A stretch of 64,000 nt of DNA. Source: Henriciella sp. (GTDB lineage: Bacteria; Pseudomonadota; Alphaproteobacteria; Caulobacterales; Hyphomonadaceae). Below the pieces are notes generated by a model, which saw only the letters and a list, made by a program, of their open reading frames with translations, was not told the DNA's origin and searched no databases. Each line of letters begins with the position of its first letter. Position 1 is the stretch's first letter. The DNA is taken from contig JASJAO010000001.1 in the NCBI GenBank assembly GCA_030066975.1, positions 1 through 64,000 of the forward strand, given 5' to 3'. The translations under genes and the position numbers were made by a program. Shown one piece after another: positions 1-7,568 of this stretch.

Positions 1-223
1 CAGGCTTTCGGATTTTGAACTTGGCCGCAGAGCGCTCGGTCTTGGCGATCCGGTCGATGATGTAGCCACGTCCCCGCAGTCGCGTCAAAGCGGCGCGCAC
101 CGTATGGGGTTGCCACTCAAGCAGGCCTGAAAGTTGAGCAAGTGTTGCGCCTGAGCGGCTGAGCCGCGAAACAAGCTTTGCTTCCTTGGTGCCGGTTTTC
201 GGTGGTGAGATCGTATCTGTCAT
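1..223 (-). CDS. DUF3489-like winged-helix protein, C-terminus cut by window edge
   Basis: Reads leftward from an ATG whose complement lies at 221-223 and is still open at base 1. The visible ~74 residues contain the pattern typical of DUF3489 proteins: a lysine-rich start, a helix like LVSRLSRSGATLAQLSGLLEW, then WQPHTVRAALTRLRGRGY. This resembles a small helix-turn-helix that decides whether to invoke a domain called from the genome edge; members are common near phage, plasmid and IS regions of alphaproteobacteria and no enzymatic role is known. The TAG/TAA stop lies outside the window, although the family is usually short, so probably little is missing. No operon partner is visible. Confidence 0.7.
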   Translation of the reverse strand, partial: MTDTISPPKTGTKEAKLVSRLSRSGATLAQLSGLLEWQPHTVRAALTRLRGRGYIIDRIAKTERSAAKFKIRKP

Positions 224-299
224 GTCTGTCTCCGTGTTCTGGGCGAAACAATCGCCCCACTGAGACAAGCCCGAACTTATACCGGGCGCACGAACAGCA

Positions 300-596
300 A
301 TGCTCGACTTCGCCGAACAGTCCAGTCCAAGTTCGAAAAAGCTGCATGAATTCTCCGGCGACCAGGCGGCGGTAAGTCATATGGACGATCTGGACAAAGC
401 CCGTGAGCAAACTGTCGAAGCGCTGACGAAACTCGATGAAGCAATCGATGAGGCCATGCTCGCGCAAGCACCCAGCTCTGGTGTCGACGAGATCGCAACA
501 GGGTTAAGGGCTTTCAAGCGCGGTTTATATGAAACTCTGGAGATAGTTGACCTCGCCGAAGCATCACTGCAGCGCGCGAAACAACATAGCTCCTAG
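300..596 (+). CDS. Small hypothetical protein
   Basis: A 98-codon reading frame rich in Asp, Glu, Ala and Leu, predicted mostly helical, with no motif I recognise. The ATG at 300 lacks a good ribosome binding site; an internal ATG at 381 (starting MDDLDKAREQ) is an equally plausible start and gives 72 residues. It lies divergently from the DUF3489-like gene and converges on the small minus-strand frame ending at 600. Function unknown. Confidence 0.4.
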   Translation: MLDFAEQSSPSSKKLHEFSGDQAAVSHMDDLDKAREQTVEALTKLDEAIDEAMLAQAPSSGVDEIATGLRAFKRGLYETLEIVDLAEASLQRAKQHSS

Positions 597-599
597 TTC

Positions 600-746
600 C
601 TAATAGGAGACATGCCGGAACTGCTGTTTCATCCCGAAAGCGGTCATAAACAGCGACGCGGGATGATCCCAGAAGCGGTTTCGGAGCTCGAAACCAAAGT
701 CTTGAGTTTTAGTCACACCATCGGACGGCTCATGTTTTTCGGCCAT
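600..746 (-). CDS. Small hypothetical protein coupled to the gene upstream
   Basis: A 48-codon frame starting MAEKHEPSDG and ending with a basic/aromatic tail. Its ATG (complement at 744-746) lies inside the last codons of the IS-truncated gene that stops at 730, an overlap typical of translational coupling, and a GGAG-like ribosome site precedes it on the minus strand. A longer frame from 794 is open but has no better start. I recognise no family. It could be a chance ORF. Confidence 0.3.
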   Translation of the reverse strand: MAEKHEPSDGVTKTQDFGFELRNRFWDHPASLFMTAFGMKQQFRHVSY

Positions 747-1654
747 CACGATCAACCGCTCCTCCCGCGCTGCGATAAGCGGCCAGCAGCTCATTCTGGT
801 CTTGAGTTGAAACGGTTGACACTAGACGGTCAGGCAATGAGCGAAACGCGGCTTCAAAGTCAATCGGTGTGACTCTAACAAACGTTCCGCCATTTTCAGG
901 CCAAATGAAGACGCCGAAGCGCCATAAGAGGCGTTCGAAGTGTCGTCCAAACTTTATGAAGTCTCCGAACTCACTCCACGCTCCATAATCCCGCCAAAGT
1001 CGATTCAGCTCGACACCATATCTCCTCCCCCAATCTATAAGACCGTGTGCCTCTAGGCCTTGAGTTACGGCAGGGTCAGAGAGTGGATCCTCATCTGATC
1101 CGGCCGTTTGGCCGAGATACGTTGCCAGTTCGATCAAAACCGCGCGGCAAGCCACGATCATTGAAGACCATAATGCGTCGAGATCTTGGCTCGATTGGTA
1201 GGCCGCCAGTGCGCTAGGGATATCTTCGCCGTACGCGTCCAGCGCCATCAAAAACTGACTTCTCGTTTCTTCACGCGCCTGATCCGACGTCCCGGTAAGT
1301 TGAGCTGTCAGCCTCCAGCCCCGATAGGCATGTGCCGCAGGATAAACGACCGATACGATTGCGCCATCATGCACCGTCTCCTGCGGCGAAAGAAGCGTGC
1401 CGGGCAGCGCGGCTTCTATCTGGGTTTCCAAGTCAATGTTTGCGGCTTGGTTTGCCAAGATGCGCACCGCTGCCTCAAACGCCGCTTCATCAGCATCAAT
1501 CAAAGAGAGCGCTACACCTGCCCGCCCGATAATGCGAAAGCGTATCTGTCCATTACGCATTACAATCGGCGCCTGAGCGACGCCAATGCCAACATCCTCT
1601 GAAACCGTCTCTGGGCTTCCAAGTCGATCATCACCGCGATCGAGGACCTTCAAA
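730..1654 (-). pseudogene. C-terminal remnant of an unknown protein, truncated by an IS6 element
   Basis: About 305 codons with coding character run leftward from the outer edge of the insertion sequence at 1654 to a TGA at 730. The apparent N-terminus reaching 1920 is only the reverse reading of the transposase gene, so the true start has been lost. The protein has a Trp- and Arg-rich C-terminal part (segments such as WGRRYGVELNRLWRDYG and LLWRFGVFIWPENGG) and a more Ala-rich middle. No known domain recognised. No start signal is seen next to the IS, so expression would require outward transcription from the element. Confidence 0.6.
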
Positions 1655-1678
1655 GGTATTGTCAGCGGAAAGTGAGCC
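1655..1678 (+). repeat. Left terminal inverted repeat of the IS6 element
   Basis: Begins GGTATTGTCAGCGG and pairs with the complement of 2440-2463 at roughly two thirds of its positions. Its distance to the transposase ATG (about 50 bp) is usual for the family. Confidence 0.65.
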
Positions 1679-1705
1679 TTAACCGCGCTGCTCCAGGGTC
1701 GGTCT

Positions 1706-2410
1706 ATGACCAAGAACCCGTTTAGATATTTCAAAACGTCGCCTGAGATTATCCAGCTTGCTGTGATGATGTACGTTCGGTTTCCACTTTCATTGCGCAA
1801 TGTCGAAGACTTGCTCCAGGAGCGTGGGATCGATCTCTGCCATGAAAGTGTGAGAATGTGGGTGGATCGGTTTGGGCCTATGTTCGCTGGTAAGATCAGA
1901 ACAAAGCGCGCTTCACTCATGCGCCAATATACTCAGTGGCGATGGCATCTCGATGAGGTCTTTGTGAAAATTAATGGCGTGCAGCACTATCTCTGGCGCG
2001 CCGTCGATCACGAGGGCGAAGTGCTAGAGTCATACGTGACGAAATCACGGGATAAGCAGGCAGCCCTTACGTTTCTGAAGAAAGCGATGAAGCGATACGG
2101 CGCTCCGAAGGTCATCGTCACTGATCGGCTTCGATCATATGGCGCCGCCATGAAAACCATCGGCAACATCGACCGCCAGGAGGTCGGTCGCCATAAGAAC
2201 AATCGGGCTGAGAATTCACACTTACCGTTCCGACGGCGAGAGCGGGCGATGTCCAGATTTCGAAGGATGAGTAATCTTCAGAAATTCGTTTCAACCCACG
2301 CCTCTCTCCACAATCACTTCAACTTAGACCGCCACCTCAACCGCAGACAGACGTTTAAAACCCACCGTGACGCCGCACTTCTCGAATGGCGGGAACTTCT
2401 CGCCGCGTAG
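1706..2410 (+). CDS. IS6-family transposase
   Basis: 234 residues, the usual IS6 length. The N-terminal part carries the helix-turn-helix with RNVEDLLQERGI and HESVRMWVDRFGP. The DDE catalytic core follows: the first Asp in WRWHLDEVFVKI, the second in VIVTDRLRSYG, and Glu in NNRAENSHLPFRRRER. This protein carries out replicative cointegrate transposition of its own element. The gene looks intact, with no frameshift or missing catalytic residue. The ATG at 1706 is preceded only by a weak ribosome site, which is normal for transposases. Confidence 0.92.
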   Translation: MTKNPFRYFKTSPEIIQLAVMMYVRFPLSLRNVEDLLQERGIDLCHESVRMWVDRFGPMFAGKIRTKRASLMRQYTQWRWHLDEVFVKINGVQHYLWRAVDHEGEVLESYVTKSRDKQAALTFLKKAMKRYGAPKVIVTDRLRSYGAAMKTIGNIDRQEVGRHKNNRAENSHLPFRRRERAMSRFRRMSNLQKFVSTHASLHNHFNLDRHLNRRQTFKTHRDAALLEWRELLAA

Positions 2411-2439
2411 AAGGCCCCAATCAGACGATGCTGGAGACC

Positions 2440-2463
2440 GGTTCGCATTAGACTGACAGCACC
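2440..2463 (-). repeat. Right terminal inverted repeat of the IS6 element
   Basis: Read on the minus strand it begins GGTGCTGTCAGTCT and matches the left repeat imperfectly. It sets the right border of the element. Confidence 0.65.
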
Positions 2464-2464
2464 A

Positions 2465-2614
2465 CCGGAAGAGTTCAAAACTGACGAAAAAGCGGCGTAC
2501 GCACTTTGGCGCGAACGCAACAGATTCGAATGGGAGATAGATTGGGGTCAATATGAACCGCTCGTTGCAGCAACAGCTGAGCGCCGGAGAGTACGACGTG
2601 AGAACGCTGCATGA
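2465..2614 (+). pseudogene. Possible 3' fragment of an unknown gene flanking the IS
   Basis: Immediately right of the IS a plus-strand frame is open for about 50 codons to a TGA at 2612-2614. It has protein-like composition (PPEEFKTDEKAAYALWRERN, then Glu/Arg-rich) but no start. It would be the C-terminal end of a gene whose front was removed with the IS rearrangement. Minus-strand frames are also open here, so coding is uncertain. Confidence 0.3.
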
Positions 2615-2817
2615 TGTGGGGCAAAGTCCCCTTTCGTTCATGGCAAAACATAGGGTAAAGCAGTGCCCCACATGCCCATAAGCTATTGATCTAAATCGTC
2701 TTCTCCGGTCCCTCCAGGCCCACCAAATTCTTCATTGATAGTCACAGTTTGCCTTGCGCTGATCGCTTCCGGGACCGGCGCGGTTTGATCGAAGCATCGG
2801 CCCCGTTGGTGGAGGCG
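2615..2817. other. Gene-free stretch with an in-frame tail after the VOC lipoprotein
   Basis: No independent gene is seen. On the minus strand the VOC gene stops with TAG at 2818, but the same frame then stays open for 44 more codons to TAG at 2683, ending in an acidic Gly-rich tail (EEFGGPGGTGEDDLDQ). At 2608-2672 an 8-bp inverted repeat (gtggggca/tgccccac) spans a long loop. Confidence 0.4.
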
Positions 2818-3906
2818 CTACCTGGCTTCTGCGAATTCGATGGTTGCGCCGTCGGGGGCTTTGATGCTGAACACGCGCAACGCTCCAAAGGCGGGGCGGG
2901 TGGTCTCATAGGCGTTTTGAGCAATCGGCCAACCCCGTGCTTCGATCATCGCTTTCGCTTCGTCTGCTGAATCGACCGGGTAGGTCACCGACAACCAACC
3001 GAGATTTGGCGCGTGACAGCGATCTGCATAGTCGAACCCATCAAGGCCATCGATTTCGATATATTCCATCCGGCCGTACAGAGTCTGGGTCTGCGGGGTA
3101 AAGATCCCGGCTTTGTAGGGCACGCTCGTGGTCAGATTCTGAGGAATGCCGAGCGGCATCAGTGTCGGCTCGTCGTCTGTGTAGGGCGCGCCATACCATA
3201 CGCGTTCAAATCCAAGCACATCTTCCATCAGCACCCTGATCGCTTCACGGTCGCGGGTCATCTGCATGATGTTGAACGGCCGGCTGAGGCGTTCGAACGG
3301 TGTGTAACCTTCCGGCGGCGGGCGATTAAGCCGTTCATAGGCCTGAACCTGCAAGCCATCGGGGCCTTTGAACACGACAATACTGAGCTCTGAACCATTG
3401 AACGAGAGCGGTGCGATCGGGGTTTCCGTACCCCAGCCCATGGCGATCGCGTCATCATACACGCGGTCAATATCTTTGGCGCGCACCATGAACGACCAGA
3501 AACACCCCGTATCCCAAGCGCGTGCGCCGGGTCTTGTCGGCACTTTGCGCCCGGCATTGTCGAACCGAATGAGACGGACATACCCGGCGTCACTGCCGGG
3601 GGCGCGCAGTGTAAGCACTTCACCACCTGCGCCGGGTTGAAGATTGTAGGCGTTCAGTTCTGCAGCATCGAGCGGGCCACGATACACCGTCTCATAGCCG
3701 CCAATCTCAATGAAGAAACGCGCAGTGCGATCAAGGTCGGAGACGCTGGCCGTTGCCATCAGCCAGGGCGCCGAGGTCACTGGCGACGGTAATTCGGCGG
3801 GCGGGGGTGTAACCGACGGCGGTGTCGCCGTGCTTGTTTGACACGATGCAAACAGCCCCAATGCGAACATTGGGGCTGTCGACGTTTTAAGTCCGAAGCG
3901 GATCAT
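2818..3906 (-). CDS. Secreted VOC/glyoxalase-fold lipoprotein with two domains
   Basis: 362 residues. The N-terminus has a short hydrophobic stretch followed by a Cys (LGLFASC) and a Pro/Thr-rich linker, as in exported lipoproteins. Two vicinal-oxygen-chelate domains follow: residues about 45-165, with TASVSDLDRTARFFIEIGGY and FKGPDGLQVQAYER, and about 185-355, ending IKAPDGATIEFAEA. VOC proteins include glyoxalases, epimerases and extradiol dioxygenases, usually with metal-binding His/Glu; the metal ligands are not obvious here, so it may bind rather than convert its ligand. It lies 8 bp downstream of a TonB receptor gene and is surely co-transcribed, suggesting periplasmic handling of the imported compound. 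Confidence 0.75.
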   Translation of the reverse strand: MIRFGLKTSTAPMFALGLFASCQTSTATPPSVTPPPAELPSPVTSAPWLMATASVSDLDRTARFFIEIGGYETVYRGPLDAAELNAYNLQPGAGGEVLTLRAPGSDAGYVRLIRFDNAGRKVPTRPGARAWDTGCFWSFMVRAKDIDRVYDDAIAMGWGTETPIAPLSFNGSELSIVVFKGPDGLQVQAYERLNRPPPEGYTPFERLSRPFNIMQMTRDREAIRVLMEDVLGFERVWYGAPYTDDEPTLMPLGIPQNLTTSVPYKAGIFTPQTQTLYGRMEYIEIDGLDGFDYADRCHAPNLGWLSVTYPVDSADEAKAMIEARGWPIAQNAYETTRPAFGALRVFSIKAPDGATIEFAEAR

Positions 3907-3914
3907 GTCCGGGC

Positions 3915-6086
3915 CTAGAATTCGACATCGAAGTCGATACCGAACACGGCGGGATCGGCACCGTAGGCTGTGACGCTGCCATTGGCGCTCGAACCTGCGC
4001 GATAATACTCCTCGTCCGTGACATTCTTGCCCCAGACGGAGACCGACCAGTTGGCGTCATCGGGCTGGTAGGTCGCGCGCAAATTCAGAACGGTGGTCGC
4101 GTCGGTGAGTGCGTCTTCAGGGCTGTTGGCGAGCAAGATGTAATACTCATCCTCATAGCCGACATCACCCGTCAGTGAGAGTTCACCACCAGCAAAGCTG
4201 GTTGTGTAGGTGGCACCGATCTGGCCTTTAACTTCAGGCGCATTCTTCATGTCCAGTCCAAGCGCACAATCGACCACATCCTGACCTGGGTCACACGACA
4301 CAGACGTCCCATTGATGGTGATCGCATTGGCCTGAGCCTCGGTGACCGACTTATACTCGGTGTCGAGCAGACCAAGGCTACCAAAGAATTGAAGCTCTGG
4401 TGTGGCCTGGAATTGGGCCTCAAGCTCAAAGCCAGAGGTTTCAGCTTCTGCCACATTAAAGCGTGTGAAGCCCAGCCCTGTCACCGTACCTGCCAGCTGG
4501 AGGTTATCATAAGAATTGTGGAAGTAAGTCGCGTTCAGACGGAGGCGATCCTCCAACAGGTCTGAGCGAACCCCGAGTTCAAATGTCCCAACTTCTTCTT
4601 CCTCAACAGGTAGGAAGCACGCCGTCGCGCTGAAACAGTCTGGCGACCAGCCACCGCTTTTGAAGCCAGTCTTATAAGACACATATCCCATGACCGAATC
4701 TGTAATCTGATAATCAGCGATCGCGGTGTAACTCAAGAAGTCAAAGTCCTGATCATCGACTCTTGCATCGCCAGGAATGAACGACACTTCTCGGGCGCCG
4801 TCAAAGTCTTTGGTTTCTTCTGTATACCGCAAACCGCCGGTTAGGGTCAGGCGGTCAGTCACATCATAAGTTCCCTGGCCAAAAAGGGCGAAAGACTCTG
4901 TCTGCGTATCGACCGTGAACGGGAAGACAAAGACAGTCTCAAGCAGCACGTCCTCAGAGAAATAGTACAGGCCCGATACAAAATTGAACGGTCCCTCGAA
5001 ATCAGAGGAAAGCGTAATCTCCTGGCTGATCTGATCCTGATCTGTTTCCTGCATATAGCGCGACTCGCCGACCAGCGTATCAAGCTCGTCATTCATTTCG
5101 CGATAGGCAGTGATGGATGTCAGGTTGAAGTTATCAAGCTCACCATTGATTGTCAGAGACGCGCCCCGCGCGGTGAGGTCATTCGAGTATCCGGTAAAGC
5201 AACCGGTCGCATTAGGTGAAGCATCACAATCAGTGCCGGGGAACGGATCGATGGTGAACAGATCGCCATCGCCGTCTGCATTGCTTGGATAGCTACCCGG
5301 CAAGGGATCGGACTGGTCTTCTGTATTGTCAGCGGCAACCAGCACGTCCCAGCCATTACCAAAGTCATGCGACAGTTGCGCTCTGATACCGAATGTATCG
5401 ATCTCTCCGACATTCGTGCTTTCGCCGGTACGTGAGCCGTTGGGCTCAACCTCGAAGAATCCATCGCGTTGACGGTACATGCCCGAGATACGGATCGCGG
5501 TCTGTTCGGATATAGCAAGATTGCCCATACCACTGATTTCCGCCAAGCCCTCTGTACCGATAGAGAGACCGGCACTGGCTTTCGTTTCGTCCTCGGGCTT
5601 GACGCTGGTCAGCTTGATCGCACCACCATTGGTGCTGCGTCCGTATAAAGTGCCTTGGGGGCCGCGCAGAACTTCGATCGCTTCCAGGTCGACGACGTCG
5701 AACAGCGATCCAACCTGACGGCCAAGATAGACCCCATCGACATAAATACCGATGGCAGGATCCACCGCACCGCGCGATTCATCCTCACCGACACCGCGCA
5801 AGAAGATCCGGGCGGAGTTTGCTGTGCCAGTCCCGGTTGAAAGCGTGAGGTTCGGCACATTGAAGTTCAGGTCGATCACATCGGCGACCTGACGGTCTTC
5901 CAATAGCGCTGTATCAAGAGCGGTAACTGCAACCGGCGTATCCTGCAGGTCCTCCTGCACTCTCTGAGCGGTAACTGTAACAGTTCCGAGGCGAGCGGTG
6001 TCGTCTTGGTCTTGGGCGACCGCAGGAACAGCCCAAGCCGTTGCCAGGGCAGTTAAAGCGGTTGCACCGATTAGGGTCTTTTTCAT
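3915..6086 (-). CDS. TonB-dependent outer-membrane receptor
   Basis: 723 residues with a signal peptide (ATALATAWAVPAVAQDQ), a plug domain (DTPVAVTALDTALLEDRQVAD, then LRGPQGTLYGRSTNGGAIKL) and a 22-strand-type barrel ending in a Phe-terminated strand (VFGIDFDVEF). It should transport a specific ligand across the outer membrane using TonB/ExbBD energy. The ligand is unknown; the sequence most resembles the large FecA/CirA-like group that sphingomonads and hyphomonads use for catabolic substrates. The start has a clear AAGGAG ribosome site. The promoter region carries the shared palindrome at 6136-6151, so it is probably the first gene of a regulated TonB-VOC pair. Confidence 0.93.
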   Translation of the reverse strand: MKKTLIGATALTALATAWAVPAVAQDQDDTARLGTVTVTAQRVQEDLQDTPVAVTALDTALLEDRQVADVIDLNFNVPNLTLSTGTGTANSARIFLRGVGEDESRGAVDPAIGIYVDGVYLGRQVGSLFDVVDLEAIEVLRGPQGTLYGRSTNGGAIKLTSVKPEDETKASAGLSIGTEGLAEISGMGNLAISEQTAIRISGMYRQRDGFFEVEPNGSRTGESTNVGEIDTFGIRAQLSHDFGNGWDVLVAADNTEDQSDPLPGSYPSNADGDGDLFTIDPFPGTDCDASPNATGCFTGYSNDLTARGASLTINGELDNFNLTSITAYREMNDELDTLVGESRYMQETDQDQISQEITLSSDFEGPFNFVSGLYYFSEDVLLETVFVFPFTVDTQTESFALFGQGTYDVTDRLTLTGGLRYTEETKDFDGAREVSFIPGDARVDDQDFDFLSYTAIADYQITDSVMGYVSYKTGFKSGGWSPDCFSATACFLPVEEEEVGTFELGVRSDLLEDRLRLNATYFHNSYDNLQLAGTVTGLGFTRFNVAEAETSGFELEAQFQATPELQFFGSLGLLDTEYKSVTEAQANAITINGTSVSCDPGQDVVDCALGLDMKNAPEVKGQIGATYTTSFAGGELSLTGDVGYEDEYYILLANSPEDALTDATTVLNLRATYQPDDANWSVSVWGKNVTDEEYYRAGSSANGSVTAYGADPAVFGIDFDVEF

Positions 6087-6135
6087 GCTCAGATCTCCTT
6101 ATTTCTGGACTCTTGATAAGCTCTCCTCGCGAAGC

Positions 6136-6151
6136 AAAGGATATATCATTT
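6136..6151. promoter_or_regulatory. GATATATC operator, site 1
   Basis: AAAGGATATATCATTT, one mismatch from the symmetric consensus AAATGATATATCATTT. Lies 50 bp upstream of the TonB receptor start on the minus strand. Confidence 0.75.
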
Positions 6152-6205
6152 ATGGGCAGTGTCCATTTGTCCGGTCATTTCGGTTGGAGGTGTTGCAAAT
6201 CTGCC

Positions 6206-6658
6206 TCAGTCTTGATCAGGGCTGCTTCCTTGCGGAGCAGCCGCAGAAAGGCCCTGAACCAGCAGGACATCGAAATCGCCCCAGGCATTGTCGATCCGCG
6301 CCGCCATCAGCTCAGCATATTCGGGACTGTTCCAGAACGCTCTGGCCGCCGCCATACTGTCCCATTTGCCGATCACGTAACTGGCTGGGGCATAGTCACC
6401 TTCCAGCACTTCGAGGGTCGGTCCGCCACCAAGCGCGATATAGTGCCCGCCATATTTTTCATAAAGCGGCGGTAGTTTGGCGACGTACCCTTCCATGAAG
6501 GCCGGCCGGTCATACACCTCGCCAAGAACGATCATGTAGGCGGGCGGCTCAGATATGGCCTCCTGACTAACGGCCTCAGATGACGGTAAGCCCACACACG
6601 CTGTCGCGGCAAACCCAGCACATAGACCAAGTAGCCCCCCCGCGATAAATCCCTTCAT
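6206..6658 (-). CDS. Exported DUF1330 family protein
   Basis: 150 residues from the ATG at 6658, chosen because GGAGG precedes it and because it opens a signal peptide (MKGFIAGGLLGLCAGFAATAC). The mature part is a DUF1330 domain: AYMIVLGEVYDRPAFMEGYV, GGHYIALGGGPTLEVLEGD, IGKWDSMAAARAFWNSPEY. DUF1330 is a ferredoxin-like dimeric alpha/beta-barrel fold of unknown activity; cytosolic versions are common and an exported or lipidated one is less usual. Its promoter contains operator site 2, shared with the divergent hydrolase operon. Confidence 0.8.
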   Translation of the reverse strand: MKGFIAGGLLGLCAGFAATACVGLPSSEAVSQEAISEPPAYMIVLGEVYDRPAFMEGYVAKLPPLYEKYGGHYIALGGGPTLEVLEGDYAPASYVIGKWDSMAAARAFWNSPEYAELMAARIDNAWGDFDVLLVQGLSAAAPQGSSPDQD

Positions 6659-6687
6659 GATATCCTCCGACCGGCTGGACACGGTTA

Positions 6688-6703
6688 AAAAGATATATCA
6701 TTT
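6688..6703. promoter_or_regulatory. GATATATC operator, site 2
   Basis: AAAAGATATATCATTT, one mismatch from consensus. Sits between the divergent DUF1330 gene and isochorismatase operon, about 30 bp from each start. Confidence 0.8.
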
Positions 6704-6734
6704 AATCCATTCGAATTTGGCAAGTGGAAAATCG

Positions 6735-7430
6735 ATGACGCACGATCTCTCTCAACCGACCATGGTCACCTCCGATAAAACCGCGCGTCAGATTTTTGAG
6801 GAGGTGCGCGCCAATCCGGCCCGGGCCCGGTTCGGGTTCGGGGACAAGCTCGCCATCGTCAATGTCGATCCACAGAAGGCCTATACGCGGCCCGATCTGT
6901 TCAAGACGGCCTATATTACAGACCCACGCCAGATGGAGCATATCAACGCCATTTCAAAGGCGGCGCGCAGCAAAGGGCTGCCCGTGATCTGGACGCATGT
7001 CGCGTATATGGACAATGCCGCCGATGCCGGTGTCTGGGGCACGCGCACCGACACGCCGGACAGTTTGCAGAACATCAAATACGGGTCCGAGCGAACTGAA
7101 TTCGATGACCGGCTTGAGATCGATGAGGCCGTCGATGCCGTCTATACCAAGCGCATGCCGAGTGCCTTCTTTGAGACGCCGCTAAATAGTTTTCTGACTT
7201 GGCACAAAGTCGACACCGTGGTCGTCACTGGCGGCTCGACATCAGGCTGCGTAAGGGCGACGGCGGTTGATGCGCTCAGCCATGGCTACCGCACCATCGT
7301 CCCGGAAGAATGCGTCGCCGACAAGCATGAAAGCTACCACTTCGCCAACCTGACGGACTTGCTGATCAAGTATGCGGATGTGGTGCCGGTGGCTGAGGTG
7401 CATGACGCGATCGCGGGGTATGCGGGATGA
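6735..7430 (+). CDS. Isochorismatase-family amidohydrolase (N-carbamoylsarcosine amidase-like)
   Basis: 231 residues from the ATG at 6735; an upstream in-frame ATG at 6657 would place the start before the operator and is rejected. The cysteine-hydrolase triad is visible: D45 (AIVNVDPQKAY), K139 (VYTKRMPSAFFETPL) and C172 (TGGSTSGCVRATAVDAL). The TSGCVRATAVDA block resembles N-carbamoylsarcosine amidases and maleamate amidases, which release ammonia (and CO2) from an amide or ureido acid. First gene of an operon with two CE4 deacetylases and a nitrilase-fold protein, which supports a role in stepwise opening of an amide, imide or ureide ring. Exact substrate unknown. Confidence 0.85.
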   Translation: MTHDLSQPTMVTSDKTARQIFEEVRANPARARFGFGDKLAIVNVDPQKAYTRPDLFKTAYITDPRQMEHINAISKAARSKGLPVIWTHVAYMDNAADAGVWGTRTDTPDSLQNIKYGSERTEFDDRLEIDEAVDAVYTKRMPSAFFETPLNSFLTWHKVDTVVVTGGSTSGCVRATAVDALSHGYRTIVPEECVADKHESYHFANLTDLLIKYADVVPVAEVHDAIAGYAG

Positions 7431-7438
7431 TAACGCAG

Positions 7439-7551
7439 CCCCACCCCGACCCTCCCCAAAATGGGGAGGGGACCGCACCGGAAGCCATGATGAGACAGCA
7501 TATGACTGACTCAGAATCCCCTTCCCCATTTTGGGGAGGGTCGGGGTGGGG
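7439..7551. repeat. Long inverted repeat (REP-like) between operon genes
   Basis: Two near-identical 33-34 bp arms at 7439-7471 and 7518-7551 are inverse complements with a single one-base insertion and a 46-bp loop. Each arm contains its own CTCCCCAAAATGGGGAG palindrome. In RNA this would fold into a very stable hairpin between the hydrolase and the first deacetylase and could trim or insulate the transcript. The form resembles dispersed intergenic repeats of other alphaproteobacteria. Confidence 0.75.
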
Positions 7552-7568
7552 CACCGCTGGAGGCAGCC

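Larger units (their letters stand above)
1655..2463 (+). mobile_element. IS6-family insertion sequence
   Basis: An 809-bp element with a single DDE transposase between imperfect 24-bp terminal inverted repeats at 1655-1678 and 2440-2463. Both ends share GGT, TGTCAG and a terminal G(A/G)CC. The 8 bases outside the left end (ccttcaaa) and right end (accggaag) differ, so there is no target duplication. IS6 elements move replicatively, and loss of the duplication usually follows recombination or deletion between copies. The flanking coding frames also do not match each other: the left gene is on the minus strand and the right fragment on the plus strand. Confidence 0.8.

Noticed and set aside
1655-1920. 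N-terminal part of the minus-strand frame 730-1920
   Set aside because: This part is the reverse reading of the IS6 left end and transposase gene, not part of the truncated protein.
6041-6498. Plus-strand frames of 144-166 codons opposite DUF1330
   Set aside because: Overlap operator site 1 and two real minus genes; no protein features.
7366-7554. 62-codon minus frame through the inverted repeat
   Set aside because: Proline-rich reading of the repeat arms; no start signal or family.
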